Assembly: GCA_015709575.1 (NCBI GenBank)
Contig: CP054190.1
Coordinates: 2,478,616 to 2,542,615, forward strand
From: Planctomycetia bacterium
Lineage (GTDB): Bacteria > Planctomycetota > Phycisphaerae > UBA1845 > Fen-1342
Reading direction: 5' to 3'
Length of the DNA: 64,000 nt
In this document: positions 43,221 to 51,336 of the stretch, in pieces
How the letters are laid out: each line of letters begins with the position of its first letter
How positions within the stretch are numbered: position 1 is the first letter of the stretch
The notes under the pieces: model-generated
Databases searched by the model: none
What the model was told of the DNA's origin: nothing
What the model saw: only the letters and a program-made list of their open reading frames with translations
Translations under genes and position numbers: made by a program

Positions 43221-44450
43221 TCACACGCCGCGCACAACGTCCGGAAGCTGGGCTTCCTCGAGCGTGACCCGCTGCTTGAAATGACCGCCGATGGGGTAAA
43301 AGAAATCCTCGACAGCCGCCGGCTGCCCGGCCTGCTCGCGCGTCACCCGCACGATCATCCCGCGCGGATGCACCAGCACCAGCCGCCCGTCATCCACGGC
43401 ATCGCCGATCCGGAAGCGCTGGATGTCGCCCCCCGGCGAGCGATCGTCCCGAACGTACGCGACGAAGTCACCGGCGTGAGACGTTGTACCGACCACGAAC
43501 ATCCGGTCGGCGTCCTTTCGCGGATCCACCGGTGGTGCCGGCGGAACGTGGGCGACCGGCGGTCGATCCGGCGGCGGATCGCTCGGTGGCGGGGGCGGAG
43601 GCGGTGGAGGCGGTGGCGGCGGCGGAGTTTTGCGGAACCAGTCAATCGCCGCCAGCGCGGGAAACTGGTCCTCGTCGTAGGTAAACCGCTTCCGCGAGCG
43701 GGCCGCCCACACCTCATCATCCGCGCCTGGCGCCGGAAGCGCCCGCGACTTCACTTGGGGCGACGGGGTCGCCAGCAACGTGACAATCGTCATCCCGACA
43801 CGGATCCGCTCCGGCCCGATTGCACCGGCCGCCGCACCGCCGGCGCTTCTGGCGGCCCCGCCGCGCGCTTCGCGCCCGCGGGGTCGAACGGTGCTGGCGG
43901 GGCGGGATGGCTCGGGCGGCGGAGCCGACGACGACGCCTGCGCGAGCGGATCCGCCGGCGACATGCGGAGCGAGCGAATTCGGATCGGGTACGGCCGCTG
44001 ATACAGTTCCTGAAGGAAGCCGACTACTCCGCCCATGGTCCCCGTGAAACTGACCGAAAGCGCCACCTCGACGAACCCGCGCTTCGAAGGCGAGGCCGAC
44101 GGAATCGGCCGAAGCGCGACGTCTTCGGCCAGTCCGTGCGTGTCCAGCAGGCGGCTGAGGTCCGCCTGGAGACGACGATCCGTCTCCGCCACCTGGTCCT
44201 TCACCGGCTCGGCGTTGGAAATCATCGTCTCGGTGCGCTCGATCCAACGCCGATGCGACGGAACGACGTCTGTCGCCTGCTGTTCGAGCGTCGTGCGGAG
44301 GGAGCGCGCGGCGACAATCTGCGCGTCGATGCTCTTGAATGGCGCGATGATGAAGCGCTGCACGCCGAGGTAGCCCAGCCCCAGGCCGGCCGCCGTCAGC
44401 ACCACTGCGCCGAGCTTCTTTTCGCGATTCGTCACGCTGCACTCCGCCAC
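43221..44450 (-). CDS. GspM/PilO - GspC/PilP fusion protein
   Basis: 409 residues. One N-terminal TM (about 14-33, GAVVLTAAGLGLGYLGVQRF) is followed by a coiled-coil and a ferredoxin-like GspM/PilO-type domain (about 45-170, ending VEVALSVSFTGTMGGVVGFLQELY). After a Pro-rich linker with a run of about 14 prolines near residue 290 comes a C-terminal beta domain (about 315-395; MFVVGTTSHAGDFVAYVRDD, FRIGDAVDDGRLVLVHPRGM) with GspC homology-region/PilP character. GspC and PilP bind the secretin N0 domain, so this protein would bridge the inner-membrane platform and the giant secretin encoded next. Assignment of both halves rests on pattern and context. Confidence 0.65.
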   Translation of the reverse strand: MAECSVTNREKKLGAVVLTAAGLGLGYLGVQRFIIAPFKSIDAQIVAARSLRTTLEQQATDVVPSHRRWIERTETMISNAEPVKDQVAETDRRLQADLSRLLDTHGLAEDVALRPIPSASPSKRGFVEVALSVSFTGTMGGVVGFLQELYQRPYPIRIRSLRMSPADPLAQASSSAPPPEPSRPASTVRPRGREARGGAARSAGGAAAGAIGPERIRVGMTIVTLLATPSPQVKSRALPAPGADDEVWAARSRKRFTYDEDQFPALAAIDWFRKTPPPPPPPPPPPPPPSDPPPDRPPVAHVPPAPPVDPRKDADRMFVVGTTSHAGDFVAYVRDDRSPGGDIQRFRIGDAVDDGRLVLVHPRGMIVRVTREQAGQPAAVEDFFYPIGGHFKQRVTLEEAQLPDVVRGV

Positions 44451-44474
44451 GGGCCATCCGCCCGTGTTCCGCGA

Positions 44475-46097
44475 TCAGAACTCTCGAGCGAAACGCTCCC
44501 GTTCCGCCTTACGGGCGTTGACTGCCGCAGGCGAATGGAACTCCTCAACGTCCACAACGCGCAGCATCACCTGTGTGCTGCCGCTGAAGCCCGGCTCAGC
44601 CGTGTTCCCCTCGACCCACGAACCCTGCTCCACGCGATAGAGCTTCGGACGGGAGGAATCCTGCGGCTCATCCGGCAGGCCGCCGGCGCGCAGGTCGGCA
44701 AGTACGTCCACAAACTGCTTGACCCGCTCGCGATTCGTCGCGATCAGGTCCACCCGGATCGACGACGAGGAACTGTCGCAAACCAGCGAGCGGATGATCA
44801 CCTCGCGGCCCGGCCCCGGCAGCGCCCGCGACAGGATCATCAGGTGATCCAGCCACACGGCGTCGTACTGCCACTCATCCCATTCGGCGGAGCGGTTCGT
44901 CAGGTCGCGCGCGTCGCGCACCACCCGTCGCAAATCCTCCATCCCCTTGCGGACGTCCGCCAGTTCAGCGGCCTTGGCGCGATACGCGCTCCACGTCAGC
45001 GCAGCCGCTCCCACCGCCGCCGCCGTCGCGGCCATGCCCAGCAGGCGCGCCCGGCGGATGATCGTCTCGGAGCGGCGCACCACGCGCTTGGGATTGAGGA
45101 AATCGAGCTCGAGCAACCCCCGCGTGCTCAGCCCCCACGCCAAGCCCAGCACCGCCGAAAAACCACGCAGCTCAGCGCCGCGGTCGCCGGTGATGCCCAG
45201 CGGCAGCGTCGGGTCAAACAGGTCCGTCACCAGCGCCAGGCGCTTCTCCAGCGCCTGTGCCAGTTCCGTCTCGACACCGGTGTGTCCGGCCACGATCACG
45301 TTGTCGATGACAACATTGCTCTCGGTCGCGCGATACGCCTGCAAGGAGCGCACCACCTCGACCACCAGGTCGTGAATCGCCCCCGATATCGCGTCCTGCT
45401 CCCCCCCGCCGCCGACCACCACCAGCCGCGATGACTGCCAGCGATCATCATCCCCCAGCACCGGCACGCTGACATTCGCGGCGCGGGTGAACGCCAGCCG
45501 CCCACCGTGAACGACGTTGATTTCGGTCAGCGCCGGGCCGACGTCCACGAACAGCACGCGCCGCTCCGCCATCCCCGGCAGGTGCATCACCGACACGAGG
45601 TTGGCGTACGGCCGCAGCCCGATGCGCGCCGGCCGCAGACCGGCCGCGGCGCAGGTCTCGCGAATCCGCCCCAGCACATCCTTCCGCACCGCCGCCAGCA
45701 GCACTTCCGTCGCCGTCTTGCGCTCGGCGTCGGCCGTCAGCGTGACGAAGTCCAGCGCGGCATCCTCGACCGGGAAGGGCAGTTCCTTCACCGCCTGGAA
45801 TCGCACGACGTCCGGCAATTCAGCGATGGGTGTCGGTGGGAGCGGCAGACGCGCGATAACGGACTTGTCTCGCGGCACATCCACGATCACGTCGCGCCGC
45901 CGGATGCGGTGCGCCGCCATCGCCGCCGCGATCACACCGCCCAGCGCCGCGGGATCATCCGTGTTGACCTCCGCAGGGATACGGTGCGCGTGCGCGTCCT
46001 CCAGCGTCATCCGCCCGCTGCCGACACGCGCGACCAGCAGGCGGACGGTGCGCTTGTCCCAGTCGAGGCACAGCACTTTGCGACGCATACGCATCAC
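44475..46097 (-). CDS. gspL: GspL-type protein: PilM-like actin fold fused to PilN-like domain
   Basis: 540 residues. The N-terminal cytoplasmic half is a PilM/GspL actin-like ATPase fold (VLCLDWDKRTVRLLVARVG at about 8-26, the phosphate-2-like segment VLFVDVGPALTEINVVHGG near 195). A TM (about 350-370, LLGMAATAAAVGAAALTWSA) follows, then a PilN-like periplasmic coiled coil and ferredoxin-like domain (EVIIRSLVCDSSSSSIRVDL). In type IV pili these are two proteins (PilM, PilN); in type II systems they are joined as GspL. It recruits the secretion ATPase GspE to the platform. It lies 24 bases before the GspM/GspC fusion gene. Confidence 0.8.
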   Translation of the reverse strand: MMRMRRKVLCLDWDKRTVRLLVARVGSGRMTLEDAHAHRIPAEVNTDDPAALGGVIAAAMAAHRIRRRDVIVDVPRDKSVIARLPLPPTPIAELPDVVRFQAVKELPFPVEDAALDFVTLTADAERKTATEVLLAAVRKDVLGRIRETCAAAGLRPARIGLRPYANLVSVMHLPGMAERRVLFVDVGPALTEINVVHGGRLAFTRAANVSVPVLGDDDRWQSSRLVVVGGGGEQDAISGAIHDLVVEVVRSLQAYRATESNVVIDNVIVAGHTGVETELAQALEKRLALVTDLFDPTLPLGITGDRGAELRGFSAVLGLAWGLSTRGLLELDFLNPKRVVRRSETIIRRARLLGMAATAAAVGAAALTWSAYRAKAAELADVRKGMEDLRRVVRDARDLTNRSAEWDEWQYDAVWLDHLMILSRALPGPGREVIIRSLVCDSSSSSIRVDLIATNRERVKQFVDVLADLRAGGLPDEPQDSSRPKLYRVEQGSWVEGNTAEPGFSGSTQVMLRVVDVEEFHSPAAVNARKAERERFAREF

Positions 46098-46150
46098 GCC
46101 GGATACACCTTTCCCGCGCGCCCGGATCCCGGGACCGCCGCGATACCACC

Positions 46151-46163
46151 TGTTATACCCGCC
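46151..46163 (-). promoter_or_regulatory. GGCGGGTATAA element upstream of gspL
   Basis: Minus-strand GGCGGGTATAACA, about 54 bases before the gspL ATG, in the 105-base gap between gspK and gspL. A CTGTCA about 19 bases further upstream is a possible -35. It suggests that gspL onward can be transcribed separately from gspG-K. Confidence 0.45.
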
Positions 46164-46202
46164 GCGTACGCGATGGTGACAGCCGCGCCGCGCGCCGGTG
46201 AG

Positions 46203-48014
46203 TCAGCGCCGAATCACGACCGTGTCATCATCCACCGGCCATGCGGGACCGAGCGAGGTAAGGTCGCGCTGGTAGCGCACCTGCGGCAGCGGGCCGATCA
46301 TCTCGACGATCCACTCCATCCGCCGGGAAATCTGCGTGTGATCCGCATAACCCAGCACTTCGATGTGAAACTGGTAGGACTTGGCCGTGATATACGGCGC
46401 GATACGCTGATACGTGTCTACGTCGATCGTCTCTGTGATCAGCGGCCACGCCAGCGTGCTGAGCATCTGGCCGTCGAGGCCGGCCCGCGCCGAGACGATC
46501 GCTGAGGCGGCTTCCGGCGTCATGCCCGGCAGCACCGACAGCACCTCGACCGGTGCGGTATTGATGTTCACCAGCCCCGGAACCCCGGCCGGCCCGCCGG
46601 CTCCGCGCGTGCTGAAGCGGTCCATGATGTAACGCATTTCCTCGCGCGTGATCGGGCTGATCATCAGCCGCGAATCCTGCGCCCCGCCCGACATGTCCAC
46701 GCTCGGCTCTTCCGGAAGCACCGGAGGCGGCGGACCTTCGTCGGCCTCCGATCCGCCGCGACCGTCCTTACCGTCATCTTTGCCAGTACCCTGCGCGGCG
46801 GGATCCATCGTGCCCGACCGCACCTCGCGATCCTGCGAGCGCTGCCGCGATTTTTCTGGCGGCTTCTCGATCCCGTCCTCTTCCGCGGACTCTTCCGGCG
46901 GGTTGCCGTCAAACTTTTCGCCGGTCGGAGGCGGAACCAGCCCGGGCGGCAACTGCGGAATGCCGGTCGGCGGCGGACTCAGACCGCCCCGCGGGTCACC
47001 CTCAGCCCCGGCGCCAGAGCCGGGAAACAGATCGGCCGGGCTGCGGAGCGGGATGCTCTGCGACTTGACCTGCTGGATGAACTGGATCGAGGCGGCGCTC
47101 AACTCGCCGTTGGGAAGCTGCGCCGCAATCTGCGCCATCACCGCCCCGGCATCCGCGTTGAGATTGATGCGCGGCTTGTTGTCCGGCGCGGTGTCCGGTT
47201 CCCGCGACCAGACCGTCAGGAAGGGCGCGATGCCGTGGTTCAGCACGCCGTCGTTGTTGTCGTAGGGCGGAAACGTGGCGTCGCCGTCGTTTTCATTCCC
47301 GTCCAGGATGCCGTTGCGGTTCACATCCTCGCCATACAGCATCGCCGCGTTGACGCCCTTGACCAGCAGCAGCTCCTCGACGGTCGAAAACGGGCCGTTC
47401 TTCGCGTTGTAGGGCGGAACCAGCGTGTTGTAGTACGCGCTCTCCGCACCACCGCCGCGCGGCTCATCGTCCGAGTCGCGCCAATCCAGGATCGCGTCCA
47501 CGATCTCCGGCGCGTTCTCCACGCCCAGTTGCAGCAGCAGCGGCGTCAGCAGGTTTCGAAGCTGCTCTTCACCCGCGGTGTTGAGGTTCAGGCGCGAATT
47601 CTCCGGCGTGATGCCGAAGCGAACCGTCTCCGCCCCGCGCTGCAAGTTCACGCCGACGACTGAATAGCGCCACGCCTGCGCGAGCGCTTCGCCATCCTCA
47701 AATGCCTGCGCCCGCGAGCGCCCCTCCGCGAACGGATCCTTCGATCGATCAAACGCGTCCGAGTACACCAGCACGTTACGAAAACGCTCTGGCACGTCAA
47801 ACCACACGGAAGAATCATCCCGCGACTGCCGCAACAGCGCGATGATCTCCTCAAAGCCGGACTCGCAAGCCAGCCGCGCCTGCTGCGCGTCGCCGGTGGC
47901 GATGGTGCCCATCGTCTCCGCGCGGATGAAGAACACGAAACCCGCCGTCGTCAGCGCCAGCAGGCCGACCAGCACCAGCACCACCGGCAGAATTACGCCG
48001 CGACGCCGCATCAT
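46203..48014 (-). CDS. gspK: Type II secretion minor pseudopilin GspK
   Basis: Tip pseudopilin of the type II system, 603 residues, about twice the usual 300-330. The prepilin leader is very short (MMRRRG, then VILPVVLVLVGLLALTTAGF), with no Glu at +5 as expected for GspK. The alpha-domain with helix-hairpin-helix features is visible (TAGEEQLRNLLTPLL; VNINTAPVEVLSVLPGMTPE). Extra sequence includes an EF-hand/dockerin-like Asp/Asn-rich loop (DVNRNGILDGNENDGD) and a long Pro/Gly/Glu-rich insert of about 120 residues before the second hairpin motif. The start overlaps the gspJ stop (ATGA). Confidence 0.88.
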   Translation of the reverse strand: MMRRRGVILPVVLVLVGLLALTTAGFVFFIRAETMGTIATGDAQQARLACESGFEEIIALLRQSRDDSSVWFDVPERFRNVLVYSDAFDRSKDPFAEGRSRAQAFEDGEALAQAWRYSVVGVNLQRGAETVRFGITPENSRLNLNTAGEEQLRNLLTPLLLQLGVENAPEIVDAILDWRDSDDEPRGGGAESAYYNTLVPPYNAKNGPFSTVEELLLVKGVNAAMLYGEDVNRNGILDGNENDGDATFPPYDNNDGVLNHGIAPFLTVWSREPDTAPDNKPRINLNADAGAVMAQIAAQLPNGELSAASIQFIQQVKSQSIPLRSPADLFPGSGAGAEGDPRGGLSPPPTGIPQLPPGLVPPPTGEKFDGNPPEESAEEDGIEKPPEKSRQRSQDREVRSGTMDPAAQGTGKDDGKDGRGGSEADEGPPPPVLPEEPSVDMSGGAQDSRLMISPITREEMRYIMDRFSTRGAGGPAGVPGLVNINTAPVEVLSVLPGMTPEAASAIVSARAGLDGQMLSTLAWPLITETIDVDTYQRIAPYITAKSYQFHIEVLGYADHTQISRRMEWIVEMIGPLPQVRYQRDLTSLGPAWPVDDDTVVIRR

Positions 48015-48868
48015 TCCACCCCCCCCACGCCCATCTGCTCGCTCAGTTGCTGCCCCAGTCGCTGCACGCGGCTGCCGAACAGGCGGTCCGCCGCCGGCAT
48101 CCGCACGATCGTGCTGTAGCGATCCGGGCGGTAGGGTTTGGGCTGCGCCAACTCCTGTTCCTGCAGGTCGCCGTCTTCCAGTTCGTAGGCGGTGATGTCC
48201 TCAAAGCCGACGGTGATCTCGACCAGTTGCGGCAGCGCGTTGCCCTCCGTCAACTCCCACTTGGTGTCCCATTCCACGCCGTCGAAGTAGCGGAACTCGA
48301 TGTACCCAAGCTCCTTGGCCCACAGGTCCTGACGGAAGCGATTCGGGTCATCCTCCTCCACTACCTGCTGGTTCAACGTCCGCTGCTCGATCCGCGTGAT
48401 TCCGCCGATCATCGGGTCGCCGCTTTCCTTTGTCTGGTTCGGATCAACCCACAGCGCGTAGCTGATCATGCGCAGGTCGTGCCGCGCCCGGGTCGCCGTC
48501 TCGGAACCCTGAAGGAACCGGAATTGCTCGCGATCCGGCATGGCCGTCGTCAGAAACGTGATGTCCCGACGGGTGCCGGTCAGGCGCGTCTCGGTCGGAA
48601 ACCCCACCTGCTCCATGCCCGGAACGCCGCGCAGCTCGGCCGCGATCCCGTCCAGCACAAATCGCGCCAACGCTGTGCGATCCGATAGCTTGATCGCCTG
48701 CTGCCGGGCGTCGGCCGTCTGCCAGAAAAACGACAGCACCGCCGCAAACAGCATCCCCACCAGCGCCACGGCCAGCACCAGTTCAAAAAGCGTGAACCCC
48801 CGCGCTCGCGTTGTGCGCCGGGTCCCTCGCACCGACCGACGCCAGGATTGACTCGCGTACCGATGCAT
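48011..48868 (-). CDS. gspJ: Type II secretion minor pseudopilin GspJ
   Basis: 285 residues. Prepilin peptidase site RARG|FTLFELVLAVALVGML at about residue 24, with Gly at -1, Phe at +1 and Glu at +5. The N-terminal helix continues with FFWQTADARQQAIKLSDRTA and the body is beta-rich, ending in a low-complexity tail. Together with GspI and GspK it forms the pseudopilus tip. The gene lies 12 bases after gspI and overlaps gspK. Confidence 0.85.
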   Translation of the reverse strand: MHRYASQSWRRSVRGTRRTTRARGFTLFELVLAVALVGMLFAAVLSFFWQTADARQQAIKLSDRTALARFVLDGIAAELRGVPGMEQVGFPTETRLTGTRRDITFLTTAMPDREQFRFLQGSETATRARHDLRMISYALWVDPNQTKESGDPMIGGITRIEQRTLNQQVVEEDDPNRFRQDLWAKELGYIEFRYFDGVEWDTKWELTEGNALPQLVEITVGFEDITAYELEDGDLQEQELAQPKPYRPDRYSTIVRMPAADRLFGSRVQRLGQQLSEQMGVGGVE

Positions 48869-48880
48869 GTGCGCCTCACG

Positions 48881-49915
48881 TCAATTCGGCCGCTGACCCT
48901 CGCGAAGGCGCATCAGGTCTTCGATCGTGTAACGCGGCTCGCCGCCGCCAGTCTGCACGCTTGTGCCGCCGCGATTGCCCCCGCCACCGCCCGCCCCGCG
49001 GTTGCCCGCCCCACCCCCCGGTACGGCGCCGCCGCGCGGCGCACCGCTGCGATTGCCCGGCCGAATCGTCGGCGCATTCGGCGTCGCGGGTTGATTCGGA
49101 GCGCCGTCGGGCGAAAGGTCGCCCGCGACGGAATCGCGATTGCCGCCGCTGTCGCGCGCGCCGGCCGGCGCGCGTGGTGTCGCCCCAGGCAGCCCCGGAA
49201 GCGCCCCCCCTGCCGCGGCACCCTGCAACATCTCGCGGAATTGCTCCGGCGACGCCGGCCCGCCCTCGGCTCCGCCAAATTGCGACAGCAGACCCGCGCC
49301 GCCGGGTAACTGCTGCAGCAGGGGCATCAACTGCATGATCAGCCCGAGCAATTGCTCAGGAGGAAGGGACAGCAGCGCCTGCGGATCAAACGCCGTCGGG
49401 TCGAACCCCGGAATCAGCGCCCCGCCGGTCACAGTCTCGATCTGCTCGAGCGGCACGCCGAAGTCGTTCTCAAAGTTGATGCGTCCTGGATCGGCCTTGA
49501 GCATGTGCAGGCGTCGCACCACGCGCCCATCGCCGATGTCGTCGCCGCGCTGGCTGTCGAAGAGCACGGAGAGCGTGACGATGCCCAGCCCCTCGGTCGC
49601 GGCCGGCTCAAGCTGGATCTGCCAGAACCAGCCCGGATACTCCTCGCCGAATTCGCCGTCCATATCGTTGTCGACGAAGATGCGCTTCTGCAACTCCTGG
49701 TCCAGTTCAAGCAGCGCCAGCAGCCGATCCCCCATCTCACCCGCGCGAGTCTGCACCTCGGCGTCCTGCACGAGCTTCAGCCCGCCGGCGATCTGACCAC
49801 CCAGCAGCCCCAGCGCTGCGACCACGATCGTGAGCGCCACGACCACTTCGAGCAGCAGCGCCGCGCGACGACTCGGACGGCTGCCCGATCGATTGAAGCG
49901 CAGGTCCCGGTGCAT
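48881..49915 (-). CDS. gspI: Type II secretion minor pseudopilin GspI-like, extended
   Basis: 344 residues against a usual 120-130. The N-terminus SRRA|ALLLEVVVALTIVVAAL is a class III prepilin leader with Ala rather than Gly before the cleavage site and Glu at about +5. The first 170 residues (through ATEGLGIVTLSVLF) look like a pseudopilin globular domain. The remainder is a long Gly/Pro/Asn-rich tail (NRGAGGGGGNRGGTSV-type sequence). Assignment as GspI rests on gene order G-H-I-J-K and the LLEVVVAL helix. It follows gspH by 2 bases. Confidence 0.75.
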   Translation of the reverse strand: MHRDLRFNRSGSRPSRRAALLLEVVVALTIVVAALGLLGGQIAGGLKLVQDAEVQTRAGEMGDRLLALLELDQELQKRIFVDNDMDGEFGEEYPGWFWQIQLEPAATEGLGIVTLSVLFDSQRGDDIGDGRVVRRLHMLKADPGRINFENDFGVPLEQIETVTGGALIPGFDPTAFDPQALLSLPPEQLLGLIMQLMPLLQQLPGGAGLLSQFGGAEGGPASPEQFREMLQGAAAGGALPGLPGATPRAPAGARDSGGNRDSVAGDLSPDGAPNQPATPNAPTIRPGNRSGAPRGGAVPGGGAGNRGAGGGGGNRGGTSVQTGGGEPRYTIEDLMRLREGQRPN

Positions 49916-49917
49916 AG

Positions 49918-50574
49918 CTACTCTCCATACGCGGACGGCAGGTCGGCTTCCGACTTTGGCCGCTTGGACGCACTCGCGTCGATCCGCTCCACGTCGCTGA
50001 AATCAATCCGCCCCAGCCGGCCGTCAAACGTGATCCGTCGTCCGCGTCCCAGCACGTCGCGGATCACCCATCGCACTGACTCGGATGTGCCGTCCGGGGC
50101 GAACTCAACAAACACCGGCTCGTCCAGCGAATCCACCGCGATCGGTTCCTCCGTGAACTCGGTGAACTGGATCGACTCGCTGTCGATCTTGATCGGCGGC
50201 GGCCCTTCCGGCAGGCGCATCACCGCCTCCACCCATGCGTCCTCCAGGGACGCTGGAATTCCCGCCCAGTCATCCTCCACGCGGACGTACACCTCCGGCG
50301 CCCGCAGCGGGTCGCGCTGCCGATAGACGGCCAGCGAGCCATCCAGCGCAAACACCACCCGATAGCGCCGCGATTCGTTCATCGCCTGCGCACGGCACAT
50401 CGCCATCAGAGCGCGCGCCCGGACCGTGGACTCATCCAGTTGCTCACTGCGGCGTGCTTGCGAAAAATCAGGCCAGGCAAACACCGCCAGAACCGACAGC
50501 AGCGCCACCACCAGCAGCACTTCCAGCAGCGTAAACGCGCTGCGCCGTGCGGACCGGGTGGCTCTGTCGGGCAT
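49918..50574 (-). CDS. gspH: Type II secretion minor pseudopilin GspH
   Basis: 218 residues. Leader SARRSA|FTLLEVLLVVALLSVLA has Ala at -1 in place of the near-universal Gly, then Phe at +1 and Glu at +5. The hydrophobic helix is followed by a soluble domain with DESTVRARALMAMCRAQAMN, the conserved GspH/FimT helix, and beta strands (YRVVFALDGSLAVYRQRD). A GGCGGGTATGA element and a GAAGGGAAG sequence lie just before the ATG. Confidence 0.8.
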   Translation of the reverse strand: MPDRATRSARRSAFTLLEVLLVVALLSVLAVFAWPDFSQARRSEQLDESTVRARALMAMCRAQAMNESRRYRVVFALDGSLAVYRQRDPLRAPEVYVRVEDDWAGIPASLEDAWVEAVMRLPEGPPPIKIDSESIQFTEFTEEPIAVDSLDEPVFVEFAPDGTSESVRWVIRDVLGRGRRITFDGRLGRIDFSDVERIDASASKRPKSEADLPSAYGE

Positions 50575-50585
50575 CGGTGCTTCCC

Positions 50586-50597
50586 TTCATACCCGCC
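50586..50597 (-). promoter_or_regulatory. GGCGGGTATGAA element before gspH
   Basis: Minus-strand GGCGGGTATGAA, 12 bases before the gspH ATG and overlapping the ribosome-binding region. It matches the elements at 43071 and 46151 in its first nine bases. Its position would give a very short leader if it acts as a -10. Confidence 0.35.
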
Positions 50598-50699
50598 GGG
50601 TGACGAACGACCGACGTCCGCCTGAGCCAGTGAAAGCAACCGCTGCGCTGCCCGGCGACCATGCTCCCGCGTCGAACGTGCTCGCGGGCAATCGGCCTG

Positions 50700-51146
50700 C
50701 TAGCCACGCTTCCAGTTCGAGATGTCGTCGTCGGTGCCCGGCTGTCCGTCCGGCCCGGCGCTCGACAGGTCATAGGCGCCCTGGTTGTATTGGCCCGGGG
50801 AGTTATAGATCAGCGCCCGCGACCACGGATCCTTGACATCCGCCGTCTGAAGATACGGACCCGCCCACTTCTGGGAGATGGTCTCGTCGCTGGGACGCTC
50901 AAACAGAACGCGCAACCCCTCCTCGCTCGTGGGGTAGCGCCCGCAGTGTGTCTTGAACAGTTCCAGCGGCGTCCGCAGCGCGGTGCTGACCTGCTGCGCG
51001 GCCAGATCCTTCTTCGCCTGTTCACCCGTGCCCATGAAGCTGGGCACGATGACGGCCGCCAGCACGCCCAGGATCACGATCACCATCAGCACTTCGAACA
51101 GCGTGAAACCACTGCGTCGACGCCCGCGAACCCGATTCCGATTCAT
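50700..51146 (-). CDS. gspG: Type II secretion major pseudopilin GspG
   Basis: The main subunit of the pseudopilus, 148 residues, a normal length. Leader RRRSG|FTLFEVLMVIVILGVLAA with Gly at -1, Phe at +1 and Glu at +5. The family core is clear: HCGRYPTSEEGLRVLF, then GPYLQTADVKDPWSRALIYN. The C-terminal calcium loop DGQPGTDDDISNW matches the GspG consensus. AGGAGAG lies about six bases before the ATG. First gene of the secretion cluster, 190 bases from rsmG. Confidence 0.95.
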   Translation of the reverse strand: MNRNRVRGRRRSGFTLFEVLMVIVILGVLAAVIVPSFMGTGEQAKKDLAAQQVSTALRTPLELFKTHCGRYPTSEEGLRVLFERPSDETISQKWAGPYLQTADVKDPWSRALIYNSPGQYNQGAYDLSSAGPDGQPGTDDDISNWKRG

Positions 51147-51258
51147 CGATCTCTCCTGCTAACGAATTCTGAGTGCCCAGGGCGACACCCGCCGTCACCC
51201 GTTCCGTGTACACCAAACCGGACCCTGCCTGCGCAATGCCTGCCGGCCGAATCACCCG

Positions 51259-51271
51259 GGTTATACAAGCC
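51259..51271 (-). promoter_or_regulatory. Candidate -10 region upstream of gspG
   Basis: Minus-strand GGCTTGTATAACC, about 113 bases before gspG, contains a TATAAC core and partly matches the GGCGGGTATAA elements of the cluster. A convincing -35 was not found. Confidence 0.35.
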
Positions 51272-51336
51272 AGCCCCCGGATCGGTCGCAGCCGACCCCC
51301 GCCGTTGCTCCCGATAATCTTCGCCACCTACTAATG

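Noticed and set aside
43585-43630. GGC/GGT-rich run resembling a tandem DNA repeat
   Set aside because: It is simply the codon run for the polyproline linker of the GspM/GspC fusion protein and is described there.
42981-45434. Long plus-strand open frame of more than 800 codons opposite gspL, the GspM/GspC fusion and the secretin start
   Set aside because: It is rich in Arg, His, Gln and Pro with no family features and lies antisense to recognisable secretion genes; long antisense frames are expected at this GC content.
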